64,000 nucleotides of DNA from Sporolactobacillus sp. STSJ-5. GTDB taxonomy: Bacteria > Bacillota > Bacilli > Bacillales > Sporolactobacillaceae. The notes beneath the pieces were generated by a model, which saw nothing but the letters and a program-made list of their open reading frames with translations, was not told the origin of the DNA and made no database searches. Within the stretch, counting starts at the first letter, position 1. Each line of letters starts with the position of its first letter. This document shows, piece by piece, positions 44,327 to 52,021 of the stretch. The position numbers and the translations under genes are program-made. The stretch is from contig NZ_JANFOJ010000007.1 in the NCBI RefSeq assembly GCF_024385605.1, positions 100,064-164,063 of the forward strand, read 5' to 3'.

Positions 44327-44363
44327 ATTAACTTTTTGTTAATCCAGCTGTCTTTATATCTGT
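44327..44363 (+). terminator. Strong hairpin after livF
   Basis: A perfect 16-bp stem (44327-44342 with 44348-44363) with a TTTTT loop. The following T tract is weak, but position and strength support termination. Confidence 0.75.
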
Positions 44364-44459
44364 TTCTATAATTAAACCAGTGTCTAATATTTGATCAGTC
44401 GTTCTTGCAACACGTATAATAATAAATATCATCTATTGATTTAAAGGGGGCATTCATTC

Positions 44460-44645
44460 ATGAATGGGCTGCGAAGAACGTTGTTCCATTCCTTGAAGAG
44501 ACTGTTGTCTAGTAATAAATGTGCACTCTGCCATCAGCATGTTCCGGGAATGAGAAAATATGTAGATGATCATGGCAATCAAATAAATATTTGTCCTGCT
44601 TGCAGTACTTACGCGGAGCGAAGGGCTTATAGAAAAGTGAAGTAA
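44460..44645 (+). CDS. Small zinc-ribbon protein
   Basis: A 61-residue basic protein with two CxxC pairs, CALC (Cys21, Cys24) and CPAC (near 45 and 48), spaced as in a zinc ribbon. The first 18 residues form a basic amphipathic helix (RRTLFHSLKRLL). AAAGGGGG precedes the ATG. It lies 18 bases before an acyltransferase gene and is probably cotranscribed. I do not recognise a named family. A DNA-, RNA- or protein-binding role is possible; none is shown. Confidence 0.7.
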   Translation: MNGLRRTLFHSLKRLLSSNKCALCHQHVPGMRKYVDDHGNQINICPACSTYAERRAYRKVK

Positions 44646-44663
44646 AAGAAAGGGTGATCATGA

Positions 44664-45944
44664 ATGGCCGTGCAACAAAAAACATACTCGGCTGAAAGTG
44701 CAGATATAAAGCACTTTGTTTCGGGAGAAAAGAAGAAGAACGATCACTATTTACATGCCGTTATTCATTTTGATGGAATGATTGATGAAAATGTTCTGAT
44801 TCAAGCAATTCAGGCGACTTTGTCATCATTGCCCCTTCTTTCATGTCGCTATGTTGAACAGAATGATAAGGCGTATTGGGAAGAAACAGGTTGGAAAGCA
44901 CAGACTATGGTGCATGTTGAAGAAACTGATGATCGGGAATCGGCAATTCAAAAAAATTTAACGGTGAAACTGAATGAAAAAAAAGGTCCGCAGTTGCGAA
45001 TTTCTGTAATTAGAAAAAATAAAAAGGATTCGCTTGCGATTGTCTTGAATCATATGATTTGCGATGGTGGAGGATTCAAAGAGTATTTATATTTGTTGAG
45101 TTCCTGTTATTCGCGTATTGCAAGTGGCGAATCGTTATTGGACGATCCGTATCTTCCTGATCCAACAGCACGCAGTATTTATCAAATTTTTGACACGATG
45201 AATGATCAGCAATTAGATCAAATCAAGAACGCACAGTTAACAAATTATGTGCAAAGTGAAAAAGATCATCTTCCACTTAGCGGTGATGAAAATCAACCGT
45301 TTATTATTACTCATGAGACGAATGCAGCACGTTTTGACTCTATAAAGAATGATGCAAAAAGCAAGGGAGCAACCATTAATGACGCATTGTTTGCAGCTTA
45401 TGTCTGTGCGTTATCCGATGTTGTACGGGCTGATCCTATTGTTTTGGATTGTCCGGTTAATTTGCGCGCCTATTTACCGCCAGAAACGCATCCAGGCTTT
45501 TGCAATTTAACCTCGAATATTACATGTGTCGTTCCAAGTCATGTTGGAACGACCTTTGAAGAGGCGCTGCTTAGCGTAAAGAAAGCTATGGATGCAGAGA
45601 AAAGCAGTCTTGAGCCGCTTCGTGTCTACTGGGACTTGGAAGAAGCCTATCAAACACATTCACTTTCAGAAGCAAAACGAATTTTTCCAAGCATTTATAG
45701 CATTCCTGTTAATGGCATGACAAATATAGGTATCATTGATGAAAACAAGTTGGCTTTTGCTGGTCTTGTCATACGTGATGTTTTTATATCCGGTTCGATT
45801 AAATACGCCCCTTATTTTCAAATTGCGGTGACCACATTTAGAAAAAAAATGACTTTTTGTACAAATTTTCATGGAACAGATCAGGACAGAACATTTCTTG
45901 AAAGATTTGTTAATCGAATGATCGAATTCTTGCCGCACCAGTAA
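44664..45944 (+). CDS. Condensation-domain-like acyltransferase
   Basis: Stand-alone protein of 426 residues with the fold signs of the NRPS condensation / alcohol acetyltransferase / PapA superfamily. The catalytic HxxxD motif is VLNHMICDGGGFKEYLYLL. A preceding strand pair (LPLLSCRYV) and a latch-like DCPVNLRAYLPPETHPGFCNLTSN (cf. the NxR and DFG-like regions) fit. No carrier or adenylation domain is encoded near it. It may transfer an acyl group to an alcohol or amine; substrate unknown. ATG 44664 follows AAAGGGTGATC. Confidence 0.75.
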   Translation: MAVQQKTYSAESADIKHFVSGEKKKNDHYLHAVIHFDGMIDENVLIQAIQATLSSLPLLSCRYVEQNDKAYWEETGWKAQTMVHVEETDDRESAIQKNLTVKLNEKKGPQLRISVIRKNKKDSLAIVLNHMICDGGGFKEYLYLLSSCYSRIASGESLLDDPYLPDPTARSIYQIFDTMNDQQLDQIKNAQLTNYVQSEKDHLPLSGDENQPFIITHETNAARFDSIKNDAKSKGATINDALFAAYVCALSDVVRADPIVLDCPVNLRAYLPPETHPGFCNLTSNITCVVPSHVGTTFEEALLSVKKAMDAEKSSLEPLRVYWDLEEAYQTHSLSEAKRIFPSIYSIPVNGMTNIGIIDENKLAFAGLVIRDVFISGSIKYAPYFQIAVTTFRKKMTFCTNFHGTDQDRTFLERFVNRMIEFLPHQ

Positions 45945-45987
45945 GAAACAAAAAGGAAACCGCATCTTGGTTTCCTTTTTGTTTCTT
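45943..45987. terminator. Bidirectional terminator after the acyltransferase
   Basis: A 19-bp stem (45943-45961 with 45969-45987) with a 7-base loop. The A-rich and T-rich arms allow termination on both strands between convergent genes. Confidence 0.85.
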
Positions 45988-46276
45988 AGACTATTTGTTT
46001 ATAGAGCTGGTAGGCTTCTCGACTTATGGTTATTTGATCTGAAGAAGAGGTCATCTGTTCGTTCCGTACTTGTTGAATTTGTCGATCCAACCCGGTAATG
46101 CTGGTTTCAATTTTCGTCAGGTTATCTTTAGTCCCACTGGAATTAGATTGAAAATGGATCTGGTCAGCATGGTATTGCAGCGCTCTTTTTTCTTGCTCTA
46201 AGGCAGAGAGCTGATTAAATGTGTTTTTCATTGACTGCCCTGTCGTAATAACTGTCCGAACCTGAGGCACCTGCAT
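45986..46276 (-). CDS. Small coiled-coil protein of unknown function
   Basis: A 96-residue protein with no signal or membrane helix, rich in Gln, Ser and Lys. Heptad-like helices are visible at about 16-40 (MKNTFNQLSALEQEKRALQYH) and 52-72 (NLTKIETSITGLDRQIQQV). GGGAGTG precedes ATG 46276. The composition is reminiscent of FlxA-like or other short helical proteins, but I do not recognise the family. It lies downstream of an inverted repeat that may be its operator (46316-46346). Confidence 0.6.
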   Translation of the reverse strand: MQVPQVRTVITTGQSMKNTFNQLSALEQEKRALQYHADQIHFQSNSSGTKDNLTKIETSITGLDRQIQQVRNEQMTSSSDQITISREAYQLYKQIV

Positions 46277-46315
46277 CAGAATTCACTCCCGGATCATATA
46301 GTTTAAAACTAAGTA

Positions 46316-46346
46316 TAGTCACTTATACACTATAGAAAAGTGACTA
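46316..46346. repeat. Nine-base inverted repeat, possible operator
   Basis: TAGTCACTT (46316-46324) and AAGTGACTA (46338-46346) are exact complements around a 13-base centre that contains -10-like TATA steps. It lies just upstream of the small coiled-coil gene. No T run follows, so an operator is likelier than a terminator. Confidence 0.5.
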
Positions 46347-46389
46347 CTGACCCTATTTTTTGTTGAATCTAAGGTGATTAGGTACATGG

Positions 46390-47739
46390 TCATGAGACAA
46401 CCTTCTTGTTTAGTGAATGCTTAAACATTTTCCGGTAACAGAAGTAGAGAAAGAGTGCTTTAACCGTGAGATCAATGCCTTGTGCAATCCAAATTCCTGC
46501 AATCCCCATCGTTCCACGTACGCCAAGCAAATAGATAAAAACAACGCGAATGCCCCACATTCCGATTGCTGTACTATACATCGGTGTTTTTGTATCGCCT
46601 GCACCTTGAAGTGCTCCCGCAAGTACTAAACCGATCGCGAGGGGCGGCATAAAAAATGCATCAATTCTCATGGCGAGCGTTATCATTTCAGCAGTGCTGA
46701 CCTGATCTGTAAACCATGCTGCAAAAAATGGAGTCATAAAGAACAGCAGAATGCCTGTAATACACATGATAACAACTGAAATGATTGCAGTCAGCAACCC
46801 GTAAGAATATGCTTCCTTGTATCTTTTTGCACCAAGCTCTTTTCCCACGAGCACGGTTGCTGCAACACTCAATCCCAGTCCGGGAAGATATGCGAACGTT
46901 TCAATATTTTCCGCAATTGCATTTGCTGCATATATTTCTGTTCCCATGTGGACGATTAAGCCAAGATAGACCACTTGACCGAGACGCATGATTAGTCGTT
47001 CCCCGGTAGCCGGAGTGGATAATCGGATAATTTCCCACATAAGACGCTTATTGCGATTTTTCCTTTGCCTTCTTAATGAAAAATGCACTGGAGAATGACG
47101 AATTGCTGCATGAAGCATGATAACGCCGATAATTCTTGTGAGTACAGTTGCTGCGGCAGCTCCGCCAACGCCAAAGCCGGTAAATTGGAAGATGCCAAAG
47201 ATCAGCACATAATCAAGCACAATATGAATTAAATTCATCCAAAAACTGATCATCATTGGAGAGACTGTATTTCCGGATGCGCGCAGAACATTTCCAAAAT
47301 TAATCATTAATGAAATAACAAATGCTGGTGTGCCGACAATACGAAAATAAAGTGCTCCTTGACTGAGCACCTCATCACCGGCACCCATCATACGAAGAAG
47401 TTGTTCAGCAAAACATAGGGTAAGCACACCAAAAAGAAGACCGGCAACCAGCGTAATCCACGTTGATTGCCGAGCCGCTTCTCGTGCTCCCTCTGAATCT
47501 CCTGCACCGATATGTTTTGCAATAATTGATGAAGTTCCAATACCAATGGCCATAAATACAGCAATATAGACGGCTAGTAATGTATTAGCAACACCGACTG
47601 CAGTTACTTCAGCTAATCCTAACCGTGCAACAAATAATGTGTCGACAAACCCAACAACGGTTTGCAGCAAACTCTCGACCATTGCGGGGATTGCTAAAGC
47701 AAGTACCTTGCTGGTTTTCTTCTTTAATACAGCATTCAA
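46390..47739 (-). CDS. MATE family multidrug efflux transporter
   Basis: Integral-membrane antiporter of 449 residues with twelve hydrophobic segments in two related halves. It begins LALAIPAMVESLLQTVVGFVDTLFVARLG and contains GIGTSSIIAKHIGAGDSEGAREAARQS. The second half starts STPATGERLIMRLGQVVYLGLIVHMG, with LVGKELGAKRYKEAYSYG. These are MATE/NorM-type features (DinF-like branch less likely). The start appears to be TTG 47739 with a weak ribosome site; it is 17 bases after gpmA stops, so both may be cotranscribed. Substrate unknown. Confidence 0.92.
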   Translation of the reverse strand: MNAVLKKKTSKVLALAIPAMVESLLQTVVGFVDTLFVARLGLAEVTAVGVANTLLAVYIAVFMAIGIGTSSIIAKHIGAGDSEGAREAARQSTWITLVAGLLFGVLTLCFAEQLLRMMGAGDEVLSQGALYFRIVGTPAFVISLMINFGNVLRASGNTVSPMMISFWMNLIHIVLDYVLIFGIFQFTGFGVGGAAAATVLTRIIGVIMLHAAIRHSPVHFSLRRQRKNRNKRLMWEIIRLSTPATGERLIMRLGQVVYLGLIVHMGTEIYAANAIAENIETFAYLPGLGLSVAATVLVGKELGAKRYKEAYSYGLLTAIISVVIMCITGILLFFMTPFFAAWFTDQVSTAEMITLAMRIDAFFMPPLAIGLVLAGALQGAGDTKTPMYSTAIGMWGIRVVFIYLLGVRGTMGIAGIWIAQGIDLTVKALFLYFCYRKMFKHSLNKKVVS

Positions 47740-47756
47740 GTCGTTTTACACAACCT

Positions 47757-48482
47757 TTAGTTCATATCTGCATTGATCGTGCCCACAGTTGCCTGCCCAG
47801 TTAGTTCCTTTTTTGACACGATGTTCAAGTTTTTATCGAATTCATAGACAACCGGAATCCCGGTAGGAACATCAAAGTGAACAATTGCATCATCGGATAT
47901 ATGTTCAAGAAACTTAACAAGGGCGCGCAGCGTATTACGATGGCTGACGACAAGAACATTTTTTCCTTCTATTAATAAAGGCGCAATGTTGTCAGACCAG
48001 AAGGGCAGGACACGTTCCTGTGTTGTTTTCAGGCTTTCTCCGCCAGGTAGCAGCCGCGGATCGACATCATGATAACGCGGGTCGTGAATCGGATGCCTCG
48101 GATCAGACAAGTCAAGCATCGGGGGCAGTGCATCATAACTTTTCCGCCAACGGTTAACAAGTTCTTTGCCTTGCTTTTCTGCAGTTTCTGCTTTGTTCAG
48201 TCTCTGCAGTGCACCGTAACTCCGTTCATTAAGCCGCCATGTTTTTTGTACCGGCAGCCATTCCTGATTCATTTCTTGTAAAATATAATTTAGTGATCGA
48301 ATGGATCGTTTCAATACTGATGTAAATGCATGGTCAAATATAATTTGTTGCTGAGCAAGATTAGTCCCAGCTTTTTTTGCTTCTTCTATTCCTTTTGCTG
48401 TAAGATCTACATCTTCCCACCCGGAAAAGAGGTTGGATTCGTTAAATGCGCTTTCCCCATGTCGCACAATAACTAATTTCAT
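47757..48482 (-). CDS. gpmA: 2,3-bisphosphoglycerate-dependent phosphoglycerate mutase
   Basis: Interconverts 3- and 2-phosphoglycerate in glycolysis; 241 residues. The phosphohistidine motif is VIVRHGESAFNESNLFSGWEDVDLT. RLNERSYGALQRLNKAETAEK and the PRLLPGGESLKTTQERVLPFW region are typical of dPGM. The second histidine motif, normally SHGNSLRAL, reads SHRNTLRAL, an unusual Gly to Arg change. ATG 48482 lies 7 bases after GGAGG; longer frames upstream are not supported. Confidence 0.93.
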   Translation of the reverse strand: MKLVIVRHGESAFNESNLFSGWEDVDLTAKGIEEAKKAGTNLAQQQIIFDHAFTSVLKRSIRSLNYILQEMNQEWLPVQKTWRLNERSYGALQRLNKAETAEKQGKELVNRWRKSYDALPPMLDLSDPRHPIHDPRYHDVDPRLLPGGESLKTTQERVLPFWSDNIAPLLIEGKNVLVVSHRNTLRALVKFLEHISDDAIVHFDVPTGIPVVYEFDKNLNIVSKKELTGQATVGTINADMN

Positions 48483-48697
48483 CATGATACCTCCGTATGC
48501 GCACTGATTAAATAGTGTCATTTTTAGTATACTGTATTGAAAACATTTTTCCAATTGCGTCTTGAATCAACAATCAGCGTCGTATACTTGAATTGTAAAG
48601 AAGCAAGTATATGTTTCGACTTTTTACTTGAAAATAGTGGTTAGAGATCTTGTACCGTTATATAATGTCTGTAAGTTACAAATGCAAGAGGGGAATG

Positions 48698-49204
48698 ATG
48701 AGTATGAAACTTACTGCAACAGAAATTGAAGTCGCAGAAATACTGGAAAAAGATGCGCGGCTTACGAATGATGAACTTGCAAAAATGATGAACTTAAGTG
48801 TAGATCAAATTCATCAAATGGTTAAAAAACTAGAAGATGAAAAAGTTATTGTCCGTTACGTTTCGCTTGTCGATTGGACGAAAATCGATGGTCATCAGGG
48901 AGTCACCGCGATGATTGATGTTAAAGTGACTCCGAAACGCGATGTAGGTTTCAATGATGTTGCTGAGCGAATCTACCGTCACAAGGAAGTCAAATCGGTC
49001 TATCTTATGTCCGGAACCTATGATCTTTCAGTGCAGGTCGAAGGTCAGTCAGTAAACGAAGTAGCACACTTTGTCAGTCAGAAATTGTCCACGATCGATG
49101 GAGTGATCTCGACGACAACCCATTTTGTTTTGAAAAAGTTTAAGCATGATGGGACTGTGTACGATTCGGATGATCGGGATAAACGAATTGTGGTGTCCCC
49201 GTGA
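48698..49204 (+). CDS. alaR: Lrp/AsnC family regulator, AlaR (YugG)-like
   Basis: Transcription factor of 168 residues. It has an N-terminal helix-turn-helix (EVAEILEKDARLTNDELAKMMNLSVDQIHQMVKKLEDEKVIVRY) and a C-terminal RAM ligand domain (VTAMIDVKVTPKR... SGTYDLSVQVEG). Its gene overlaps the next, a class I aminotransferase, in the pattern of B. subtilis yugG-yugH (alaR-alaT), where the regulator controls alanine transaminase synthesis. The start could be ATG 48695, 48698 or 48704, behind AAGAGGGG. Confidence 0.85.
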   Translation: MSMKLTATEIEVAEILEKDARLTNDELAKMMNLSVDQIHQMVKKLEDEKVIVRYVSLVDWTKIDGHQGVTAMIDVKVTPKRDVGFNDVAERIYRHKEVKSVYLMSGTYDLSVQVEGQSVNEVAHFVSQKLSTIDGVISTTTHFVLKKFKHDGTVYDSDDRDKRIVVSP

Positions 49205-50370
49205 TGCCAATTAAAACTTCGTACTTAGCAAAGCATGTCCGGACATTGAAGCCTTCGGGAATTCGTAAGTTTTTTGACGCGACGGCGGGCATGACCGATG
49301 TGATTTCACTTGGTGTTGGTGAACCGGATTTTGTCACACCTTGGAATGTCCGCGAGGCTGCGATTCTTTCACTTGAAGACGGATATACATCGTATACAGC
49401 GAATGCTGGATTGCTTGAATTGCGCGAAGCGATTGCGAAATACGTGGATGACTATTACTGTGTCTCCTATGATCCGGAACATGAAGTCACAGTGACTGTC
49501 GGCGCCAGTGAAGCTATTGATATCGCGTTGCGCGCCATTCTTGATCCTGGGGACGAAGTTCTCGTTGTCGAGCCTTGTTTTGTATCCTATGCACCGCTCG
49601 TGACATTGGCTGGAGGAGTTCCAGTCATCGTTGAATCAAAAAAAGAAAATGATTTCAAAGTGCAACCGGAGCAACTTGAAACCGCGGTAACTGAACGAAC
49701 AAAAGCAATAATGATCTGCTCGCCGAACAACCCGACCGGTTCCATGCTCAGCAAAATTGAAATGGAACGTATTGCAGAAGTTGCCAAAAAGCATGACTTG
49801 CTGATTCTTTCCGACGAGATCTATGCAGAGCTTGTTTACGATGAGCTATACACAAGCTTCGCCGCAATTGATGGGATGAAGGATCAAACTATTCTTGTCA
49901 GCGGCTTTTCAAAAGATCTGGCGATGACCGGTTGGCGTTTGGGATTTGTTTGCGCGCCACGGGATATTTCGCAGGGCATGCTAAAAATTCATCAGTACGC
50001 GATCATGTGCGCGTCGACCATGGCGCAGCATGCGGGACTGGAAGGGTTGCGTAACGGACGCTCGGATATGGCAGATATGCGTAAAAGCTATCGCCAAAGA
50101 AGAAACTACATTGTACAATCACTGAATGAGATGGGATTGCCGTGTTACAAACCAGAAGGCGCGTTCTATACATTCCCTAGCATTGAAGCGACCGGCATGA
50201 ACTCCGAAACCTTTGCAACTCGCTTGTTGCAGGAGGAGCGCGTTGTCGTGGTTCCCGGCAATGCGTTCGGCGACAGTGGAGAGGGCCATGTGCGTTGTTC
50301 CTATGCCACTTCGATGAGCCAGCTTCAGGAAGCAATGAAGCGTATGCGCCGATTTGTGGATAAATTGTAA
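49204..50370 (+). CDS. alaT: Class I aminotransferase, AlaT (YugH)-like
   Basis: PLP aminotransferase of 388 residues, probably alanine transaminase. Features: ISLGVGEPDFVTPWNVREAAI, YTANAGLLELREAIAKY, VTVGASEAIDIALRAI, ICSPNNPTGSMLS, LSDEIYAELVY, the PLP lysine in SGFSKDLAMTGWRLGF, and the C-terminal Arg in EGHVRCSYATS. The ATG overlaps the regulator's TGA (ATGA), so translation is coupled. An aspartate/aromatic transaminase cannot be excluded by sequence alone; the pairing with an AlaR-like regulator favours alanine. Confidence 0.87.
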   Translation: MPIKTSYLAKHVRTLKPSGIRKFFDATAGMTDVISLGVGEPDFVTPWNVREAAILSLEDGYTSYTANAGLLELREAIAKYVDDYYCVSYDPEHEVTVTVGASEAIDIALRAILDPGDEVLVVEPCFVSYAPLVTLAGGVPVIVESKKENDFKVQPEQLETAVTERTKAIMICSPNNPTGSMLSKIEMERIAEVAKKHDLLILSDEIYAELVYDELYTSFAAIDGMKDQTILVSGFSKDLAMTGWRLGFVCAPRDISQGMLKIHQYAIMCASTMAQHAGLEGLRNGRSDMADMRKSYRQRRNYIVQSLNEMGLPCYKPEGAFYTFPSIEATGMNSETFATRLLQEERVVVVPGNAFGDSGEGHVRCSYATSMSQLQEAMKRMRRFVDKL

Positions 50371-50424
50371 GTCAACCATTATAGTGGCTTATCTGTGAAT
50401 AGTTTTCTACGAAGAGGTGAGCAA

Positions 50425-50958
50425 GTGGTCCCGTTACTTGAAACCGAAAGACTGATTTTAAGAGAAATCGTTTATGAAGATGCGCAAAGTATTTTTGATT
50501 GCTTTTCAAATGACAATGTGACACGTTATTATGGTCAGGATAATTTAACAAGTATTGAACAGGCACAGCAATTTGTTGCCTTTTTTTCTCGGAATTACAG
50601 TGAAAAGCGCGGCATCCGATGGAGTATTGAACGGAAAGAGCAGCCGGGACTTATCGGAACGATCGGGTTTAATGCATGGTCATCAAAACACAGAAGAGCT
50701 GAAATCGGCTACGAGCTTCATCCTCACTATTGGCATAAGGGATACGCCAAAGAAGCTGTTACGGAAGTTATATCCTATGGGTTTAGTGACCTTCACCTGA
50801 CACGCATTGGCGCTGTCGTCTTTACTGAAAATACTGCATCAAACAGGTTGTTAATGAAATTAGGCTTCAAAAAAGAAGGCCTTTTAAGAAACTATATTTA
50901 TCAAAATGGTGTTGCGCATGACACGATCACTTATGCATTTCTGCCAGATAATCAATAA
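50425..50958 (+). CDS. GNAT acetyltransferase, RimJ/RimL type
   Basis: A 177-residue N-acetyltransferase. It begins LLETERLILREIVYEDAQSIFDCF, the typical RimJ/RimL start, and has AEIGYELHPHYWHKGYAKEAV as acetyl-CoA motif A and RIGAVVFTENTASNRLLMKLGFKKEGLLRNY as motif B. Substrate unknown (protein N-terminus or small amine). GTG 50425 follows GAAGAGGTGA and gives the family N-terminus; the frame from 50395 is too long. Confidence 0.88.
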   Translation: MVPLLETERLILREIVYEDAQSIFDCFSNDNVTRYYGQDNLTSIEQAQQFVAFFSRNYSEKRGIRWSIERKEQPGLIGTIGFNAWSSKHRRAEIGYELHPHYWHKGYAKEAVTEVISYGFSDLHLTRIGAVVFTENTASNRLLMKLGFKKEGLLRNYIYQNGVAHDTITYAFLPDNQ

Positions 50959-51015
50959 TCAAAAAAGAGGGGGTATCAAAAGTCACTTTTTGACAATGAT
51001 ACACCCTCTTTGATT
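50957..51015. terminator. Terminator after the GNAT gene
   Basis: AATCAAAAAAGAGGG...TATCA (from 50957) pairs with TGATA...CCCTCTTTGATT (to about 51014) with a small internal bulge. It can work from both sides. Confidence 0.75.
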
Positions 51016-51093
51016 ATGCAAACTCTTAATTTATCGACCATGTTTAATCATGGAGTTGTTTGAGAATACCCTTTTGGGGCAACCTCTTTTTTT

Positions 51094-51744
51094 TTACAGT
51101 TCTTCTGTTCTGCCAATATAGTCAAGCTTGAAGTTTTGTCCGTCCAGTTGCAGTTTCGTTACACTGCAGTTGGGTACCTTGCCAATGGTTAAGTCTTCAC
51201 CCACGAGTGCATAAAGCATGCAGCAAATGTATAGTGAGTGGGTAACAATCAGGATTGTCGAAGCATCCGACTTGAGCAGCTTTTCTTTCAATGCGAGAAT
51301 GCGCGTTTTCAAGTCCTGATAATCTTCTGCATAATCGATCGTATCGAGCTGTTTGATACCGGTGAGTGCTTTGATTTTCAGATCAATCGGCGATTTACGG
51401 CTCATACCTGGTTCACCGACTGCTTTTCCGCCTTCTTCCCACATCACATCATTATCGGCACCTTCAAAAAGACCGAATGATGCTTCTCTTAATTCAAAAA
51501 GTTCTTTAATTGGTGTTTCACCATTTCCCGAATGATCGAGAATAACTTGGGCAGTTTGGCGTGCTCTTCCGGTATCACTCGAAAAAGCAGCGTCGAAAGT
51601 GAGAGATTGTTTTCTGAGTTTGTCTCCTAAATCAATTGCCTGTTGAACGCCTTTTTTGGTTAACGGTGAGTCCGCCCAGCCTTGAGAGCGATTAAGCAGA
51701 TTAAGCAGTGTTTCTCCATGACGAACAATATAAATTGTTTTCAT
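51094..51744 (-). CDS. Histidine phosphatase family protein
   Basis: Phosphoglycerate-mutase-like phosphatase of 216 residues. IYIVRHGETLLNLLNRSQGWADSPLT carries the nucleophile His. FSSDTGRARQTAQVIL, LFELREASFGLFEG (acid Glu) and VTHSLYICCMLYAL (second His) are present. It is shorter than gpmA and lacks dPGM-specific insertions, so it is more likely a broad phosphatase (PhoE-like) than a glycolytic mutase. ATG 51744 follows AGGTGA. Single gene. Confidence 0.88.
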   Translation of the reverse strand: MKTIYIVRHGETLLNLLNRSQGWADSPLTKKGVQQAIDLGDKLRKQSLTFDAAFSSDTGRARQTAQVILDHSGNGETPIKELFELREASFGLFEGADNDVMWEEGGKAVGEPGMSRKSPIDLKIKALTGIKQLDTIDYAEDYQDLKTRILALKEKLLKSDASTILIVTHSLYICCMLYALVGEDLTIGKVPNCSVTKLQLDGQNFKLDYIGRTEEL

Positions 51745-51905
51745 TTTTTCACCTGATCACTTTAATTTATACTATCAATTTCTTTCATCGTATCATGCAC
51801 TGTAATTTATGTAAACGGTTAACTGTTTAAACTAGCACCATATATAGTTCAGTATTGATATCAGCGAAGGAAAGCTTATTCATGCCAATTATTGCTTGCT
51901 CATAT

Positions 51906-51934
51906 TTGACAAATAACGCTGTATGAGCTATAAA
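51906..51934 (+). promoter_or_regulatory. SigmaA promoter of htpG
   Basis: TTGACA (51906-51911) and TATAAA (51929-51934) have a 17-base spacer. The start point would fall near 51941, at the left edge of the CIRCE element. Confidence 0.8.
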
Positions 51935-51941
51935 AATAGTA

Positions 51942-51968
51942 TTAGCACTCCGATTGGATGAGTGCTAA
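51942..51968. promoter_or_regulatory. CIRCE element (HrcA operator) before htpG
   Basis: TTAGCACTC-N9-GAGTGCTAA is an exact match to the CIRCE inverted repeat bound by the heat-shock repressor HrcA. It overlaps the expected transcription start of htpG. CIRCE is well known before dnaK and groES operons; B. subtilis htpG is not CIRCE-controlled, so this is a different arrangement. Confidence 0.95.
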
Positions 51969-52021
51969 TCGTTACGTAAACAACTGATTATTATAGAGAT
52001 GCACGAGAAAGGGGATTACCG

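Noticed and set aside
51812..51825. Second cre-like site TGTAAACGGTTAAC
   Set aside because: Two mismatches at the conserved CA end, and not placed at an obvious promoter; too weak to call.
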